64,000 nt of DNA from Candidatus Woesearchaeota archaeon (GCA_019323015.1 JAHWHY010000001.1:50908-114907); one strand, 5' to 3'. Positions 14,958-23,963 are shown, counted from the first letter of the stretch. A program made the numbers and translations. Notes: generated by a model not told the origin, from the sequence alone.

Positions 14958-17122
14958 TTAGACCAACCGCAATTAGGGCAAGTTGCACAACCCTCTGTAA
15001 AAACCATTCTTGCATTGCACTCAGGACAATTTTTTTCATCAAACTTATGCCTGCTGCCCTTTTGTTCACCTTCTTTTTGATCTGAAGCCTCTTTTTCTTT
15101 CTTTTTCTCAGACTTGACATTCAGGATCTGGCCTTCCCTGCTGCCATCCCTATAAACAGTGACGCCCTTGCATCCTGTATCATACGCAAGCATGTAAACC
15201 TGCTCAACATCTGCAGTGGTAGCATCATTAGGGAAATTAACAGTCTTGCTGACTGCATTATTTGTGTACTTTTGGAAAGCTGCCTGCATCTTGACATGCC
15301 ATTCTGGAGTTATGTCAAAAGCAGTGACAAAAACTTTTCTTAATTCCTCAGGAATCTCTTCAACATCCTGAATAGAAGCCTTGTCAGTTACTTTTTGAAC
15401 AATCGTATCTGAATAAATACCTGCATCTCTCAATGCATTCTTGAAATGCTGATTAATGTAAACCAATTCCTGCCCTTCCATAACTCTCTTGACATATGCA
15501 ATAGAAAACAAAGGTTCAATACCAGATGAACAATCTGAAATCATGCTAATTGTTCCAGTAGGTGCAATAGTGGTCCTTGCAGAATTCCTTATTGGTGTCT
15601 TGTTCTTGTAGATGCTTTTCTGAATATTAGGGAAAGGGCCTCTTTTTGCAGCAAGCTCTTCAGAAGCAATTCTTATCTCATCATCAACAAACTTCATGAC
15701 TTTTTCAGCCAATTGAATTGCCTCTTCTGAATTATAAGGAATTCTTAATTGATAAAGCATATCTGCCCAGCCCATCACACCAATGCCTACCTTTCTGTTG
15801 CTTCTTGTCATCTCCTCAATTTGAGGAAGAGGCAAATTATTCATATCAATAACATTGTCCATGAAATGCACTGAAAGCTTGCAGCCCTCTCTTAAACCAG
15901 GCCAGTCAATTGTCCTGTCTTTCTTGACATACTTTGCAAGATTAATAGAACCAAGATTACAGCTTTCATACGGAAGCAAAGGCTGCTCACCACAAGGATT
16001 AGTGCTCTCAATCTCACCAATTTCAGGAGTAGGATTGTCCTTGTTAATCTTGTCAATAAAAACAATACCTGGCTCGCCGTTTTTCCAAGCCATCAATACA
16101 ATCAAGTCAAAAACCTTTTTTGCATTAAGCTTTTTAACAGGCTTGTGCGTCTTAGGGCTGATTAATTCAAATTCTTCATTCTTTTTCACTGCTTCCATGA
16201 ACTTGTCTGTCAAGGCAACAGATAAGTTGAAGTTATTCAAAACATTAGTCTTTTCTTTTGCAACAATAAAATCCATTATGTCTGGGTGATCTACTCTTAA
16301 GATGCCCATATTTGCACCACGCCTCTTGCCGCCTTGATTAATGACATCTGTGGCAGTATCAAAAACCCTTATGAAAGACAATGGGCCAGAAGCAACACCT
16401 TTTGTAGAAATAACAATATCATTTCTTGGACGAATCCTTGAGAAACTAAAACCAGTTCCTCCGCCGCTCTGATGAATTATTGCAGTCTGCTTTACTGACT
16501 CAAAAATTTCCTTAATACTGTCTCCAACAGGAAGAACAAAGCAGGCAGACAATTGCTGTAATGGAGCGCCAGCATTCATTAAAGTAGGAGAATTAGGCAT
16601 GAACTTCATTGAAGTGATAGCTTCATAAAACTTTTCCTCTGTTTGTTTAGGGTCTCCACCATATTTAGTATCTGCCAAAGAGATGTTTTCAGAAACTCTC
16701 CTGAATAATTCTTCAGGAGTCTCAATAATGTTTCCTGCAGGATCCTTAAGCAAATATCTTCCTTTAAGAACTGCAAGTGAATTAAGAGACACTTTAAGCG
16801 TAGTCTGCTTTCCAAGCAGAATTTCTCTGGCATCTCTGACTTCCTTATGCCTCTGCCTGTAAAGAATGTATGCTTTTGCAGTCTTGCCATGGCCTTGGTC
16901 AATAAGAACAGTCTCTACCATATCCTGTATCTCTTCAACAGTCGGAATCCTGTCACCGAATTTCTTGTTAAGAACATGCTCTACCTGTCGTGCAAGATCA
17001 TCTGCCCTTGCCCTATCTTTTCCACCAACAGCAACTGCAGCCTTATAGATTGCTGTTGAAATCTTTATCCTGTCAAATGGCGCAAGTTCGCCGTTTCTTT
17101 TCTTGATTTGTGTTACTACCAT
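14945..17122 (-). CDS. nrdJ: Class II (adenosylcobalamin-dependent) ribonucleotide reductase
   Basis: 725 residues from the ATG behind GTGAGGG. It has an N-terminal ATP-cone (IKKRNGELAPFDRIKIS), the substrate-binding HQSGGGTGFSFSRIRP and GGKRRGANMG segments, the radical site STNPCGEQPLLPYESCNLGS and the APTGTISMISDCSSGIEP loop. The C-terminus ends in two Cys pairs (CPEC, CPNC) plus GWSKCSV, typical of class II enzymes that pass reducing power through a Cys tail. It makes deoxyribonucleotides independently of oxygen. NrdR lies directly upstream and CobO directly downstream. Confidence 0.97.
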   Translation of the reverse strand: MVVTQIKKRNGELAPFDRIKISTAIYKAAVAVGGKDRARADDLARQVEHVLNKKFGDRIPTVEEIQDMVETVLIDQGHGKTAKAYILYRQRHKEVRDAREILLGKQTTLKVSLNSLAVLKGRYLLKDPAGNIIETPEELFRRVSENISLADTKYGGDPKQTEEKFYEAITSMKFMPNSPTLMNAGAPLQQLSACFVLPVGDSIKEIFESVKQTAIIHQSGGGTGFSFSRIRPRNDIVISTKGVASGPLSFIRVFDTATDVINQGGKRRGANMGILRVDHPDIMDFIVAKEKTNVLNNFNLSVALTDKFMEAVKKNEEFELISPKTHKPVKKLNAKKVFDLIVLMAWKNGEPGIVFIDKINKDNPTPEIGEIESTNPCGEQPLLPYESCNLGSINLAKYVKKDRTIDWPGLREGCKLSVHFMDNVIDMNNLPLPQIEEMTRSNRKVGIGVMGWADMLYQLRIPYNSEEAIQLAEKVMKFVDDEIRIASEELAAKRGPFPNIQKSIYKNKTPIRNSARTTIAPTGTISMISDCSSGIEPLFSIAYVKRVMEGQELVYINQHFKNALRDAGIYSDTIVQKVTDKASIQDVEEIPEELRKVFVTAFDITPEWHVKMQAAFQKYTNNAVSKTVNFPNDATTADVEQVYMLAYDTGCKGVTVYRDGSREGQILNVKSEKKKEKEASDQKEGEQKGSRHKFDEKNCPECNARMVFTEGCATCPNCGWSKCSV

Positions 17123-17131
17123 TTTCAACCC

Positions 17132-17572
17132 TCACTTTTTAAGTTTTTCCACCTCTTTTGCAAACTGCCTAGGGCTCCTGAAGCTCCTGTAAACAGATGT
17201 AAACCTCATATACGCGACACCATCCAACTTCTTTAGTTTATTAATGACTAAATCACCAATCATTTTTGTAGGAATTTTTGTGGTGTGTTTCTGATGCAGT
17301 TCTGCCTCTACGTAATCAAGCATGTTTTCAATCTGCTCAATTGTGACAGGCCTTTTTTCACAAGCCTTTAGAATGCCATGCAATAATTTCTGCCTGTCAA
17401 ACAACTGTATTTTTCCATCTTTTTTGATAACACTTAAAGTATTTTCTATGCGCTCATAAGTAGTGAATCTCTTTGAGCAAGACTTGCAGGAACGCCTTCT
17501 TCTTATGGAATCCATACTGGGCCTGCTGTCCAGAACCTGTGTGTCTGATTTCAAGCAATACGGGCATCTCAT
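17132..17572 (-). CDS. nrdR: Transcriptional repressor NrdR
   Basis: 146 residues: zinc finger MRCPYCLKSDTQVLDSR and RRRSCKSCSKRFTTYER, then an ATP-cone (LSVIKKDGKIQLFDRQKLL). NrdR senses ATP/dATP and represses ribonucleotide reductase genes. Here it precedes nrdJ by 9 nt in the same transcript, so it would also control itself. NrdR is mainly bacterial and found in a minority of archaea. A palindromic site in the leader (17612-17629) is a possible target. Confidence 0.95.
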   Translation of the reverse strand: MRCPYCLKSDTQVLDSRPSMDSIRRRRSCKSCSKRFTTYERIENTLSVIKKDGKIQLFDRQKLLHGILKACEKRPVTIEQIENMLDYVEAELHQKHTTKIPTKMIGDLVINKLKKLDGVAYMRFTSVYRSFRSPRQFAKEVEKLKK

Positions 17573-17611
17573 TCAAATCACCTTTTTTTCATCAGTGAAA
17601 AGTAGCAAACC

Positions 17612-17668
17612 ACAAGATATAGTAGTTGTACTTTAGAATAAATACAATAAAACAGGCTTGTATTTAAA
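17612..17668 (-). promoter_or_regulatory. Promoter and possible NrdR operator of the nrdR-nrdJ-cobO operon
   Basis: On the minus strand a TATA-like TTTAAATA (17661-17668) is followed, just after the predicted start of transcription, by an imperfect palindrome at 17612-17629 with ends ACAA/TTGT around an AT-rich core. NrdR boxes are AT-centred palindromes with similar ends, but the match is loose and a second, helically phased box was not found. Operator function is inference. Confidence 0.3.
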
Positions 17669-17713
17669 CATTATTAGAAAGGAAAATATATGTTATGAAA
17701 ATATAAATTAGAA

Positions 17714-17929
17714 CTATTCTTTTGCAAGTTCTTCATTAAGCTCTTTAATCAAAGCATCAATCTTTTCATCATCAAGGCCATGCGCCTTTGCACCATCCTC
17801 AATAGACTCTCCTCTAGCAGCAGGGCACCCAATACAGTGCATGCCAAACTTGAAGAAAATCGGAGCAAGCTTCTCATGCTTTTCCACAACATCGCCGATG
17901 ATATCTGTTTTCTTTATTTCTTCTGCCAT
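17714..17929 (-). CDS. DUF1858 redox-type small protein
   Basis: 71 residues: KTDIIGDVVEKHEKLAPIFF, then GMHCIGCPAARGESIEDGA with a CxxC pair (about residues 32-35), then a helical tail. This is the DUF1858 / hybrid-cluster-associated redox disulfide domain, thought to be a thiol-redox adaptor. Single gene upstream of nrdR on the same strand, not overlapping. No partner enzyme is adjacent. Confidence 0.85.
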   Translation of the reverse strand: MAEEIKKTDIIGDVVEKHEKLAPIFFKFGMHCIGCPAARGESIEDGAKAHGLDDEKIDALIKELNEELAKE

Positions 17930-17970
17930 AACGCTCTTGAGAAAGCGGTGGTATTTATAGGTTTTGGAAT

Positions 17971-18063
17971 CAATGACGCGCTTCGTTACGCTTGTGGAAC
18001 TACTTGTTAATCAGATTTATTAGAAACAGTATATTCTGTCGCGAACTTCGCTAGGCGTCATTG
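17971..18063. repeat. Dispersed palindromic repeat, copy A
   Basis: A 93-bp element with perfect ends CAATGACGC / GCGTCATTG. Shared internal blocks are GCGCTTCGT near the left end and CAGATTTAT in the middle. Its right end overlaps the stop of the gene at 18058. See copies at 19151, 40162 and 40269. Confidence 0.75.
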
Positions 18064-18516
18064 CTGGCGTGCTTCTCTCTGCTTAAACTCCTTTAACCAA
18101 GAGCCATTCTCAATATTCATAGAAAAAGTGTACCAGTCAGGATTTTTTGACTTGATGAACTTGAGGAATCGCTTTTGCTTTTCTTCAGGCCACTTGTTGA
18201 AGATTTCTGCAGTATGGCAGAGGTAATCCTTGAAACAAAAGGTTCTTTTTCTCAGGTCTTTTCCTGCAAGCTTTGGGTGCAGAGGGCAGATTATCTTGTT
18301 GTTTTTCCAGATTAGATTATTGCAGACACCGCAGGCGCGAATAGCTCCTGTGTTTTCCCGCTCTGCAAAACTCTTGAGATTCTTGAACTGCTTGAAAGCA
18401 AGAGTGTTTCTCTTGAAAGCACTTTCCAGGTCCTTTCTGCTCGGCACAGCACCGTCAATAATGCAGCAGCCAAAACAATAATATTTGCCAAAAGTGCATA
18501 ATTCTGAAAAGGCCAT
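18058..18516 (-). CDS. Cys-rich protein of unknown function
   Basis: 152 residues with a dense N-terminal Cys set (CTFGKYYCFGCC, residues 7-18), a second CGVC pair (about 62-65), a CPLH group and CFKDYLCH further on. The pattern suggests one or two zinc or iron-sulfur sites. The C-terminal part is basic and aromatic (PEEKQKRFLKFIKSKNPDWY). I do not recognise the family. Its last four codons lie inside palindromic repeat A, so its C-terminus may have been altered by that repeat. A TATA-like TTTTAAAA lies about 28 bp upstream. Confidence 0.6.
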   Translation of the reverse strand: MAFSELCTFGKYYCFGCCIIDGAVPSRKDLESAFKRNTLAFKQFKNLKSFAERENTGAIRACGVCNNLIWKNNKIICPLHPKLAGKDLRKRTFCFKDYLCHTAEIFNKWPEEKQKRFLKFIKSKNPDWYTFSMNIENGSWLKEFKQREARQQ

Positions 18517-18540
18517 ATACTACTTCACAAATACTTCTTG

Positions 18541-18714
18541 TTTTAAAAGCTTTTGTGGTCTCTTGGTTGGTGGTTAGTGATTTGTGGTTTTTAGTTAGTC
18601 GTTAGTAGTATTCGGGAATTCGATATTCGGCAACTACTTACTACATACTACTTACCATTAACCACTTACTACTGGCTACTAATTACTTACTCTCACTAAC
18701 AAAAAGCTTTTAAA
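18541..18714. repeat. Long imperfect palindrome in a divergent promoter region
   Basis: The 220-bp gap between divergent genes is filled by a G/T-rich left half with repeated TTAGT words and an A/C-rich right half with repeated ACTTACTA words, roughly complementary to each other. The outer arms (TTTTAAAAGCTTTTGT at 18541-18556 and its near-complement at 18699-18714) coincide with the presumed TATA boxes of the two genes. No coding potential seen. Confidence 0.55.
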
Positions 18715-18737
18715 GGGACAATAAATTCTAGCACTGC

Positions 18738-19136
18738 ATGGCAAAAATGAAAGACAGCAATCCCTGCAGGGGATGCCCGGCACTATGCTGCAAATTCGTT
18801 GCAGTAGAACTAGATGAACCAGACTGCGAGACAGACTGGGACGAGATAAAGTGGATGCTGTGCCATGAAAACATAACAGTCTACAAAGACAATGACGGAG
18901 ACTGGCTGGTTGAGTTTGCAACAAGATGCAAGATGCTTGATAAAAACGACCACTGCAAGATATACGACACAAGGCCCCAGTTATGCAGGGACCATGACCC
19001 AGAGAGCTGTGTCAGGCATGGAGAAGGAGACGTCTATGAAATTCTTTTTGAAAAACCAGAAGATGTAGACGAATATAGAGAGCTCTTGAAAAAAGGGCCT
19101 GTCCCAAAATTTCCTTTGCCAAAAAAGAAAGAGTGA
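18738..19136 (+). CDS. YkgJ-family Cys-cluster protein
   Basis: 132 residues. The Cys arrangement CRGCPALCCKF (residues 10-20), ATRCKMLDKNDHCKIYDTRP and LCRDHDPESC is the YkgJ/UPF0153 pattern, a family predicted to chelate zinc or iron, often called an iron-sulfur oxidoreductase. The C-terminal tail is Lys/Pro rich. It has a leaderless-type promoter (TTTTAAAG about 28 bp upstream) within the long palindrome. Function unknown in vivo. Confidence 0.85.
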   Translation: MAKMKDSNPCRGCPALCCKFVAVELDEPDCETDWDEIKWMLCHENITVYKDNDGDWLVEFATRCKMLDKNDHCKIYDTRPQLCRDHDPESCVRHGEGDVYEILFEKPEDVDEYRELLKKGPVPKFPLPKKKE

Positions 19137-19150
19137 TTCTCAAGATGTAT

Positions 19151-19242
19151 GCATAGCGCGCTTTGTTTCGCTTCTATAACCGAGTGTTTCTCAGATTTAT
19201 GCTTACTAGAGTCCATTCTGGAGAACTCCGCAGGCGCTATGC
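19151..19242. repeat. Dispersed palindromic repeat, copy B
   Basis: A 92-bp element with perfect ends GCATAGCGC / GCGCTATGC. It shares GCGCTTTGT, CAGATTTAT and CCGCAGGCG with the other copies. Its terminal stem differs in sequence from copy A but keeps pairing. Occupies most of the gap between the YkgJ and nth genes. Confidence 0.75.
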
Positions 19243-19289
19243 ACATAATTCTCAAAACCTTTAAATAATAAAGAATAAGAATTCTTTTT

Positions 19290-19931
19290 ATGGTGAAAAA
19301 AGAAGAGGTAGTAAAAGTACTTAAGATACTTCATAAATATCACAAAGGGCTATCCATGCTCGGAACAATGAGCAAATCAAGAAATTCATACAAGATGCTG
19401 ATAAGCACAATATTAAGTGCAAGAGCAAGAGACGTTGTGACACTTCCTGTTTCTAAAGAATTATTCAAGAAATATCCAAATGTAAAAAGCCTTGCAAATG
19501 CAAAGCAGAGAGATGTTGAAAAGATAATCAAAAGAATAGGATTCTACAAGAACAAAGCCAAAAATATAATAGGAGCAGCCAGGGCAGTGCAAAACAAATA
19601 TAAAGGCAAAGTACCAAGAGATGAAAAAGAGCTAAGAAAACTGCCAGGCGTAGGGCAGAAAGTGGCTGCATGCATGCTGGTGTATGCATTTGGAAAACCA
19701 GCAATACCAGTAGACACACATGTATTCAGGGTGAGCAACCGCCTTGGATGGGTCAAGACAAAAACCCCTGAAAAAACACAAGGCGCTCTTGAGAAACTTG
19801 TGCCAAAGCGATACTGGATGATTGTCAATGAAGTATTAGTGCTTCATGGACAGACAATCTGCCTGCCCAGGCCAAAATGCACAAAATGCCCTGTGAATAA
19901 ATACTGCAAAAAAGTAGGAGTGAAAAAATGA
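19290..19931 (+). CDS. nth: Endonuclease III (DNA glycosylase/AP lyase)
   Basis: 213 residues with the helix-hairpin-helix LRKLPGVGQKVAACML (catalytic Lys), the catalytic Asp in IPVDTHVFRVSNRLG, and the C-terminal iron-sulfur loop CLPRPKCTKCPVNKYC. Removes oxidised pyrimidines and cleaves at abasic sites. A standard length enzyme. Its stop overlaps the next start by 4 nt, so it heads an operon with the ICMT-like, AlaX and UDG-like genes; two of the four deal with DNA damage. Confidence 0.96.
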   Translation: MVKKEEVVKVLKILHKYHKGLSMLGTMSKSRNSYKMLISTILSARARDVVTLPVSKELFKKYPNVKSLANAKQRDVEKIIKRIGFYKNKAKNIIGAARAVQNKYKGKVPRDEKELRKLPGVGQKVAACMLVYAFGKPAIPVDTHVFRVSNRLGWVKTKTPEKTQGALEKLVPKRYWMIVNEVLVLHGQTICLPRPKCTKCPVNKYCKKVGVKK

Positions 19932-20503
19932 TTGATGTTGTTTACCTCTTGATTGGAGTTTTCATATTATTATGGATAATCACTTTTTTATTATTATCAA
20001 AAGACATATTCAAAACAGGACTAGTCAAAGTACACAAAGTCAAAATAAAAGAGAGAGAATCATTCTGGATAATGATTGTCGTAAATACTTTATGTATAGG
20101 AATTATTGTGGGAGAATTTATCAAGCTAAGACCAGCAACAACAATCTATAGCTATATCGGGGCGTTGCTGATACTTATCGGAGGCTTGATAAGAATATAC
20201 TCAAGAAAAGAGCTGGACAGGTTCTTCAGCTTTGAAGTAGTTGTGCAAAAAGATCATAAACTAATCAAGACAGGCCTTTACAAATCAATAAGACACCCGA
20301 TGTATCTTGGAATGGTGTTCATGTTTTTCGGACTAGCAATAGCATTTTCATCTTTTTACGGAGTGCTTGCATTAATAGTCTTTTATATTCCTGCACTGCT
20401 CTACAGGATCAGCGCAGAAGAAGGCATGCTAATCAAGGAATTTGGAAAACAATACCTTGACTACATGGAAAAAACCAAAAAAATAATTCCAAAATTGTAT
20501 TAG
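19928..20503 (+). CDS. ICMT-family membrane methyltransferase
   Basis: 191 residues, about five membrane segments. The C-terminal half GLYKSIRHPMYLGMVFMF and EEGMLIKEFGKQYLDYM matches the isoprenylcysteine carboxyl methyltransferase / PEMT-like family, in which the RHPxY motif binds SAM at the membrane face. The acceptor could be a lipid, quinone or modified Cys; it cannot be told from sequence. Co-transcribed with nth and alaX. Confidence 0.8.
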   Translation: MIDVVYLLIGVFILLWIITFLLLSKDIFKTGLVKVHKVKIKERESFWIMIVVNTLCIGIIVGEFIKLRPATTIYSYIGALLILIGGLIRIYSRKELDRFFSFEVVVQKDHKLIKTGLYKSIRHPMYLGMVFMFFGLAIAFSSFYGVLALIVFYIPALLYRISAEEGMLIKEFGKQYLDYMEKTKKIIPKLY

Positions 20504-20508
20504 GGGGG

Positions 20509-21219
20509 ATGAACATGACAGAATTAATCTACATGAATGACTGCTATGCAAAAGAATTTGATGCAGTTGTGAAAAAAGTTGACGGCAAATTCATAATATT
20601 AGATAAAACTGCTTTTTACCCGCAAGGCGGAGGACAGCCAACAGATACTGGCAAACTGATAAAAGATGGGGAAGAGTACAAAGTAGTGTTTGCAAAGAAA
20701 AAAGGCCCTGAAGTAAGCCACGAAGTTGACAAAGAAGGGTTGCAAGCGGGTGATAAGGTTCATGGAGTTATTGACTGGGACAACAGACACAGATTAATGC
20801 GGATGCACACAGCAGCACACATATTATGCGAGATTTTTCACAAGGAAACAGGAGCATTGATTACTGGAAACCAGTTGAATGTTGACAAATCAAGAATAGA
20901 TTTCAACCTAGAGAACTTTGACCGCGAGAAAATGAATGAATATGTTGCAAAAGCAAATGAAATAGTGCAGAAAGACCTTCTGATTAAAATCTATACGCTT
21001 CCAAGAGAGGAAGCAATGAAAATTCCTTCAATAACAAAACTAGCAAATGTACTGCCCCCAGCAGTCCAAGAACTGCGGATAGTTGAGATTGTGGGCTTTG
21101 ACACGCAGGCAGACGGCGGGACTCACGTAAAATCAACAAAAGAAGTGGGGGAGATAGAAATCATTGGTGCAGAAAACAAAGGAAAGAACAACAGAAGAGT
21201 GTATTATACGCTGAAATGA
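20509..21219 (+). CDS. alaX: AlaX-type trans-editing protein
   Basis: 236 residues. It carries the zinc motif RMHTAAHIL (about 100-108) and QADGGTHV (about 201-208) of the alanyl-tRNA synthetase editing domain, plus the N-terminal FYPQGGGQPTD segment, so it is of the medium AlaX-M class. It hydrolyses Ser or Gly mischarged on tRNA-Ala. Preceded by GGGGGGAT; ATGs at 20509 and 20515 are both possible. It overlaps the next gene by 4 nt. Confidence 0.93.
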   Translation: MNMTELIYMNDCYAKEFDAVVKKVDGKFIILDKTAFYPQGGGQPTDTGKLIKDGEEYKVVFAKKKGPEVSHEVDKEGLQAGDKVHGVIDWDNRHRLMRMHTAAHILCEIFHKETGALITGNQLNVDKSRIDFNLENFDREKMNEYVAKANEIVQKDLLIKIYTLPREEAMKIPSITKLANVLPPAVQELRIVEIVGFDTQADGGTHVKSTKEVGEIEIIGAENKGKNNRRVYYTLK

Positions 21220-21869
21220 ATCTTATTCAACTATGGAAGAAAGTTGATGCACTGAGCAAGAGATTTCCAAGCCAGTACAAACCAGTACTGGGAAACGGAA
21301 AATGCAAAAACCCAAAGTATATGCTGGTGTTTATCAACCCAACAAAATCAAACATAAGTTCTCATCACTCTTGGAAAGGATTTCGCGCGCCGTTCATTGG
21401 AACAAAACCAGTATGGAAAGTGCTAAGCAAGGCAGATTTTTTTGGGGAACAATTAACTAAAATAATAAACATTAGCAAGACATGGTCGCCGTTTTTTGCA
21501 AAAAACGTGTATGCATCACTGAAATTCAGAAAAGTGTATTTAACAAACATAGTAAAATGGACAGGAAACAATGCAGACCTGCCAAATGCAGAAAAAATAA
21601 AAGCGTATTTGCCGTTATTAAAGAAAGAGATAGAGATTGTAAAGCCAAAATATATCATAACAATGGGCTTAATACCATTTGAACACTTAACTGGCCATAA
21701 AATAAAATTAGGGGAGTATTACAAAGAAGTCATGAAGACAAAGAAATTGAAAACTTTTGATTTGAAGATTGATTCTAAAACATATAAAGTAATACCCTGT
21801 TATTTTCCAGTAGGAAGAGGAAACCCCAAAAGAGCAGCAGAGATACTAAAGCTGCTTAAGAAGATGTGA
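21216..21869 (+). CDS. Uracil-DNA glycosylase superfamily protein
   Basis: 217 residues. GNGKCKNPKYMLVFINPT (26-43) resembles the water-activating loop region of UDG-fold enzymes, with RKVYLTNIVKW and KPKYIITMGLIPFEHL as later core strands and CYFPVGRGNPKRAA near the end replacing the usual HPS loop. Fold assignment is reasonable; substrate and activity are not certain because the catalytic loop is divergent. The location after nth and AlaX is consistent with a repair role. Confidence 0.65.
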   Translation: MNLIQLWKKVDALSKRFPSQYKPVLGNGKCKNPKYMLVFINPTKSNISSHHSWKGFRAPFIGTKPVWKVLSKADFFGEQLTKIINISKTWSPFFAKNVYASLKFRKVYLTNIVKWTGNNADLPNAEKIKAYLPLLKKEIEIVKPKYIITMGLIPFEHLTGHKIKLGEYYKEVMKTKKLKTFDLKIDSKTYKVIPCYFPVGRGNPKRAAEILKLLKKM

Positions 21870-21870
21870 A

Positions 21871-22593
21871 TTATTCTTTATCTGGAAAAAAACGCTCTTT
21901 AACAAGCTGGTAAAGCAGATCAGTTCCAGCAAACTCAATATGAAAAATTCTCTGGCCCATATATGGTCCAGGCGAGTTGCTTCTATACAATGACTGCCCA
22001 ATATAACAAAATACTGTATGATCCAGCGGTTCCCTGCAAGGAATCGGCCCGCCATATGCGCATTTTTTTGTATGCACCTTGACCTTCTTGCCTTTCTTGA
22101 TCTTATATTTTTTTGTGATCTCATCCAAAATTTCATGTGCAATCCTCTGATTCTTCGCAATAGGCAAAACCCTTTTAAATTCTGACTGCACTACCCTGCC
22201 AAGATTATGAGCTTCTTCTAAGCTAGAAATAAATCCATCAATCTCATTGATATCCTTAAAGAAAGTCTCTTGATTCACAGGCCATATATTTGAGGCCCAT
22301 CTGTTGTAATCATTGATATCGGCAGATACAACCTGGTCTTCATGCACTTCAGCCACACAATTACACATCTCGTCTCTTCTATACCTGTATCTTGGACCAT
22401 CAGATAAAAGAAGCAAAGTTCCACGCTCAGTATAACAGTGAACCATGCCATGACTTGAAAAAGTATATCTTATCTGAGGATTTTTCTTGACAACATCCTT
22501 GAATCTTGGCTTAAGTGTTACTTTCTTTTTATCAACTATAAAAAAATCCGTATGCCTAGGATATTTGAACCTATCTCTTAAATTGTTGCTCAT
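21871..22593 (-). CDS. Conserved-looking hypothetical protein
   Basis: 240 residues, soluble, rich in Arg, Tyr and His. Noted segments: TFSSHGMVHCYTERGTLLLL, RYRRDEMCNCVAEVHEDQ, and a C-terminal part with KKCAYGGPIPCREPLDHTVF and YMGQRIFHIEFAGTDL. The Cys pair CNC and the later CAYGGPIPC could bind a metal. I do not recognise a family. Convergent with the UDG-like gene with no spare DNA. Confidence 0.55.
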   Translation of the reverse strand: MSNNLRDRFKYPRHTDFFIVDKKKVTLKPRFKDVVKKNPQIRYTFSSHGMVHCYTERGTLLLLSDGPRYRYRRDEMCNCVAEVHEDQVVSADINDYNRWASNIWPVNQETFFKDINEIDGFISSLEEAHNLGRVVQSEFKRVLPIAKNQRIAHEILDEITKKYKIKKGKKVKVHTKKCAYGGPIPCREPLDHTVFCYIGQSLYRSNSPGPYMGQRIFHIEFAGTDLLYQLVKERFFPDKE

Positions 22594-22628
22594 AACTTTT
22601 CAATAGTAGGCTTATTATTAAAAGTTAT

Positions 22629-22645
22629 GTAGCATTCGCTGCTAC
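22629..22645. repeat. Short hairpin upstream of the permease gene
   Basis: GTAGCA-TTCGC-TGCTAC forms a perfect 6-bp stem with a 5-nt loop in the divergent promoter gap 22594-22698. It is followed by CAAAGCGCGCC, a word like the left end of the dispersed palindromes. Confidence 0.4.
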
Positions 22646-22698
22646 AAAGCGCGCCAAAACAAAAAATTAATAAGCAGATTCTTTTGTAATCAAGAAAC

Positions 22699-23889
22699 AT
22701 GTTTAAAAGAGGCAGAACAAGAAAAGAATACAAAGGATTCTTTAAAAAACACAATCTTTGGGTAGCATCAGCTATACTGATGGGCACTATAGTAGGGGCA
22801 GGAGTTCTTGGAATACCATATGCAATCGCAAAGAGCGGACTCTTAATAGGAATAATACACCTGCTGGTACTAGGCATTACAATACTGATACTGCATCTTT
22901 GCATAGGAGAGATATCCTTAAGAACAAAAGGAATACATCAGCTCTCCGGCTACATGGAAAAATACCTGGGAAAACCTGGAAAATACTTCATGATATTATC
23001 CATGATTATCGGAATCTACGGCGCGCTCATTGCATACATCCTGGGACAAGGAGAGATATTCAGCAAAATACTTGGAGGAAGCCCGTTGATATACTCTTTT
23101 ATATTCTTCCTTATTGCTTCAATAATTCTTTACCATGGAATAAAAGCAACAGGCAGGTTTGAGCTGGCAATAACAGTATTAATGGTATTAACAATATTCC
23201 TAATAGGAGCATTAGCTTATGATAAAATCAATCCTGCATATTTGACAGGAGTACACCTAACAGACTTTTTCATGCCATACGGCGTAATTCTTTTTGCATT
23301 TGTAGGGGCAGCAGCAATACCTGAGTTAAGAGAAGAACTGGCAAAAGACAAGCACAAACTGAAAAAAGCAATAATAATAGGAAGCATAACACCAATAATA
23401 CTTTATTTCATTTTCGCCCTGGTAGTCTTAGGGATAGTAGGCCTTAATAACTTCAATACAGTAGGGGCAAATGAAAGAATAGCAACAGTTGCACTGAGCA
23501 TATTCTCAGAACCATACATGGCATTTATTGCCAACATGTTTGCAGCCTTAGCAATGTTCACCTCCTTTCTTGGCCTGGGACTGGCATTAAAAGAGATGTA
23601 CATGTACGACTGCAAATTCCATAAACACACAGCATTTTTACTGACTATAATACCGCCACTTTTGGTATCATTATTAGGACTGACAAGCTTTATTGCAGTA
23701 ATAGCCTTTGCAGGCGCAGTTGCAGGAGGGATTGACGGAATACTAATAATGCTGGCGTACTGGAAAGCAAAGAAAAATGGAGAAAGAAAGCCTGAATACA
23801 GCCTCAACATAAGCAAAACATTAACCACATTATTGATAATCATGTTCTCATTTGGAATCTTATACCAGCTTTGGAGCACATTTTTTTAA
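22699..23889 (+). CDS. Amino-acid permease, aromatic/hydroxy amino-acid type
   Basis: 396 residues with 11 predicted membrane helices. Helix 1 contains MGTIVGAGVLGIPYAIAKSG (about 30-49), the unwound, substrate-binding glycine motif of the LeuT-fold AAAP/tryptophan-tyrosine permease group, followed by FVGAAAIPELREEL near residue 200. It should import amino acids with a cation. Substrate not predictable. Single gene. Confidence 0.85.
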   Translation: MFKRGRTRKEYKGFFKKHNLWVASAILMGTIVGAGVLGIPYAIAKSGLLIGIIHLLVLGITILILHLCIGEISLRTKGIHQLSGYMEKYLGKPGKYFMILSMIIGIYGALIAYILGQGEIFSKILGGSPLIYSFIFFLIASIILYHGIKATGRFELAITVLMVLTIFLIGALAYDKINPAYLTGVHLTDFFMPYGVILFAFVGAAAIPELREELAKDKHKLKKAIIIGSITPIILYFIFALVVLGIVGLNNFNTVGANERIATVALSIFSEPYMAFIANMFAALAMFTSFLGLGLALKEMYMYDCKFHKHTAFLLTIIPPLLVSLLGLTSFIAVIAFAGAVAGGIDGILIMLAYWKAKKNGERKPEYSLNISKTLTTLLIIMFSFGILYQLWSTFF

Positions 23890-23963
23890 CTATATTTCTT
23901 TAGAACCACAAGCTTTAAATAATAGTCCAAAATCCTCGAAACTCCGAGGTGAGTGAAGACAAA

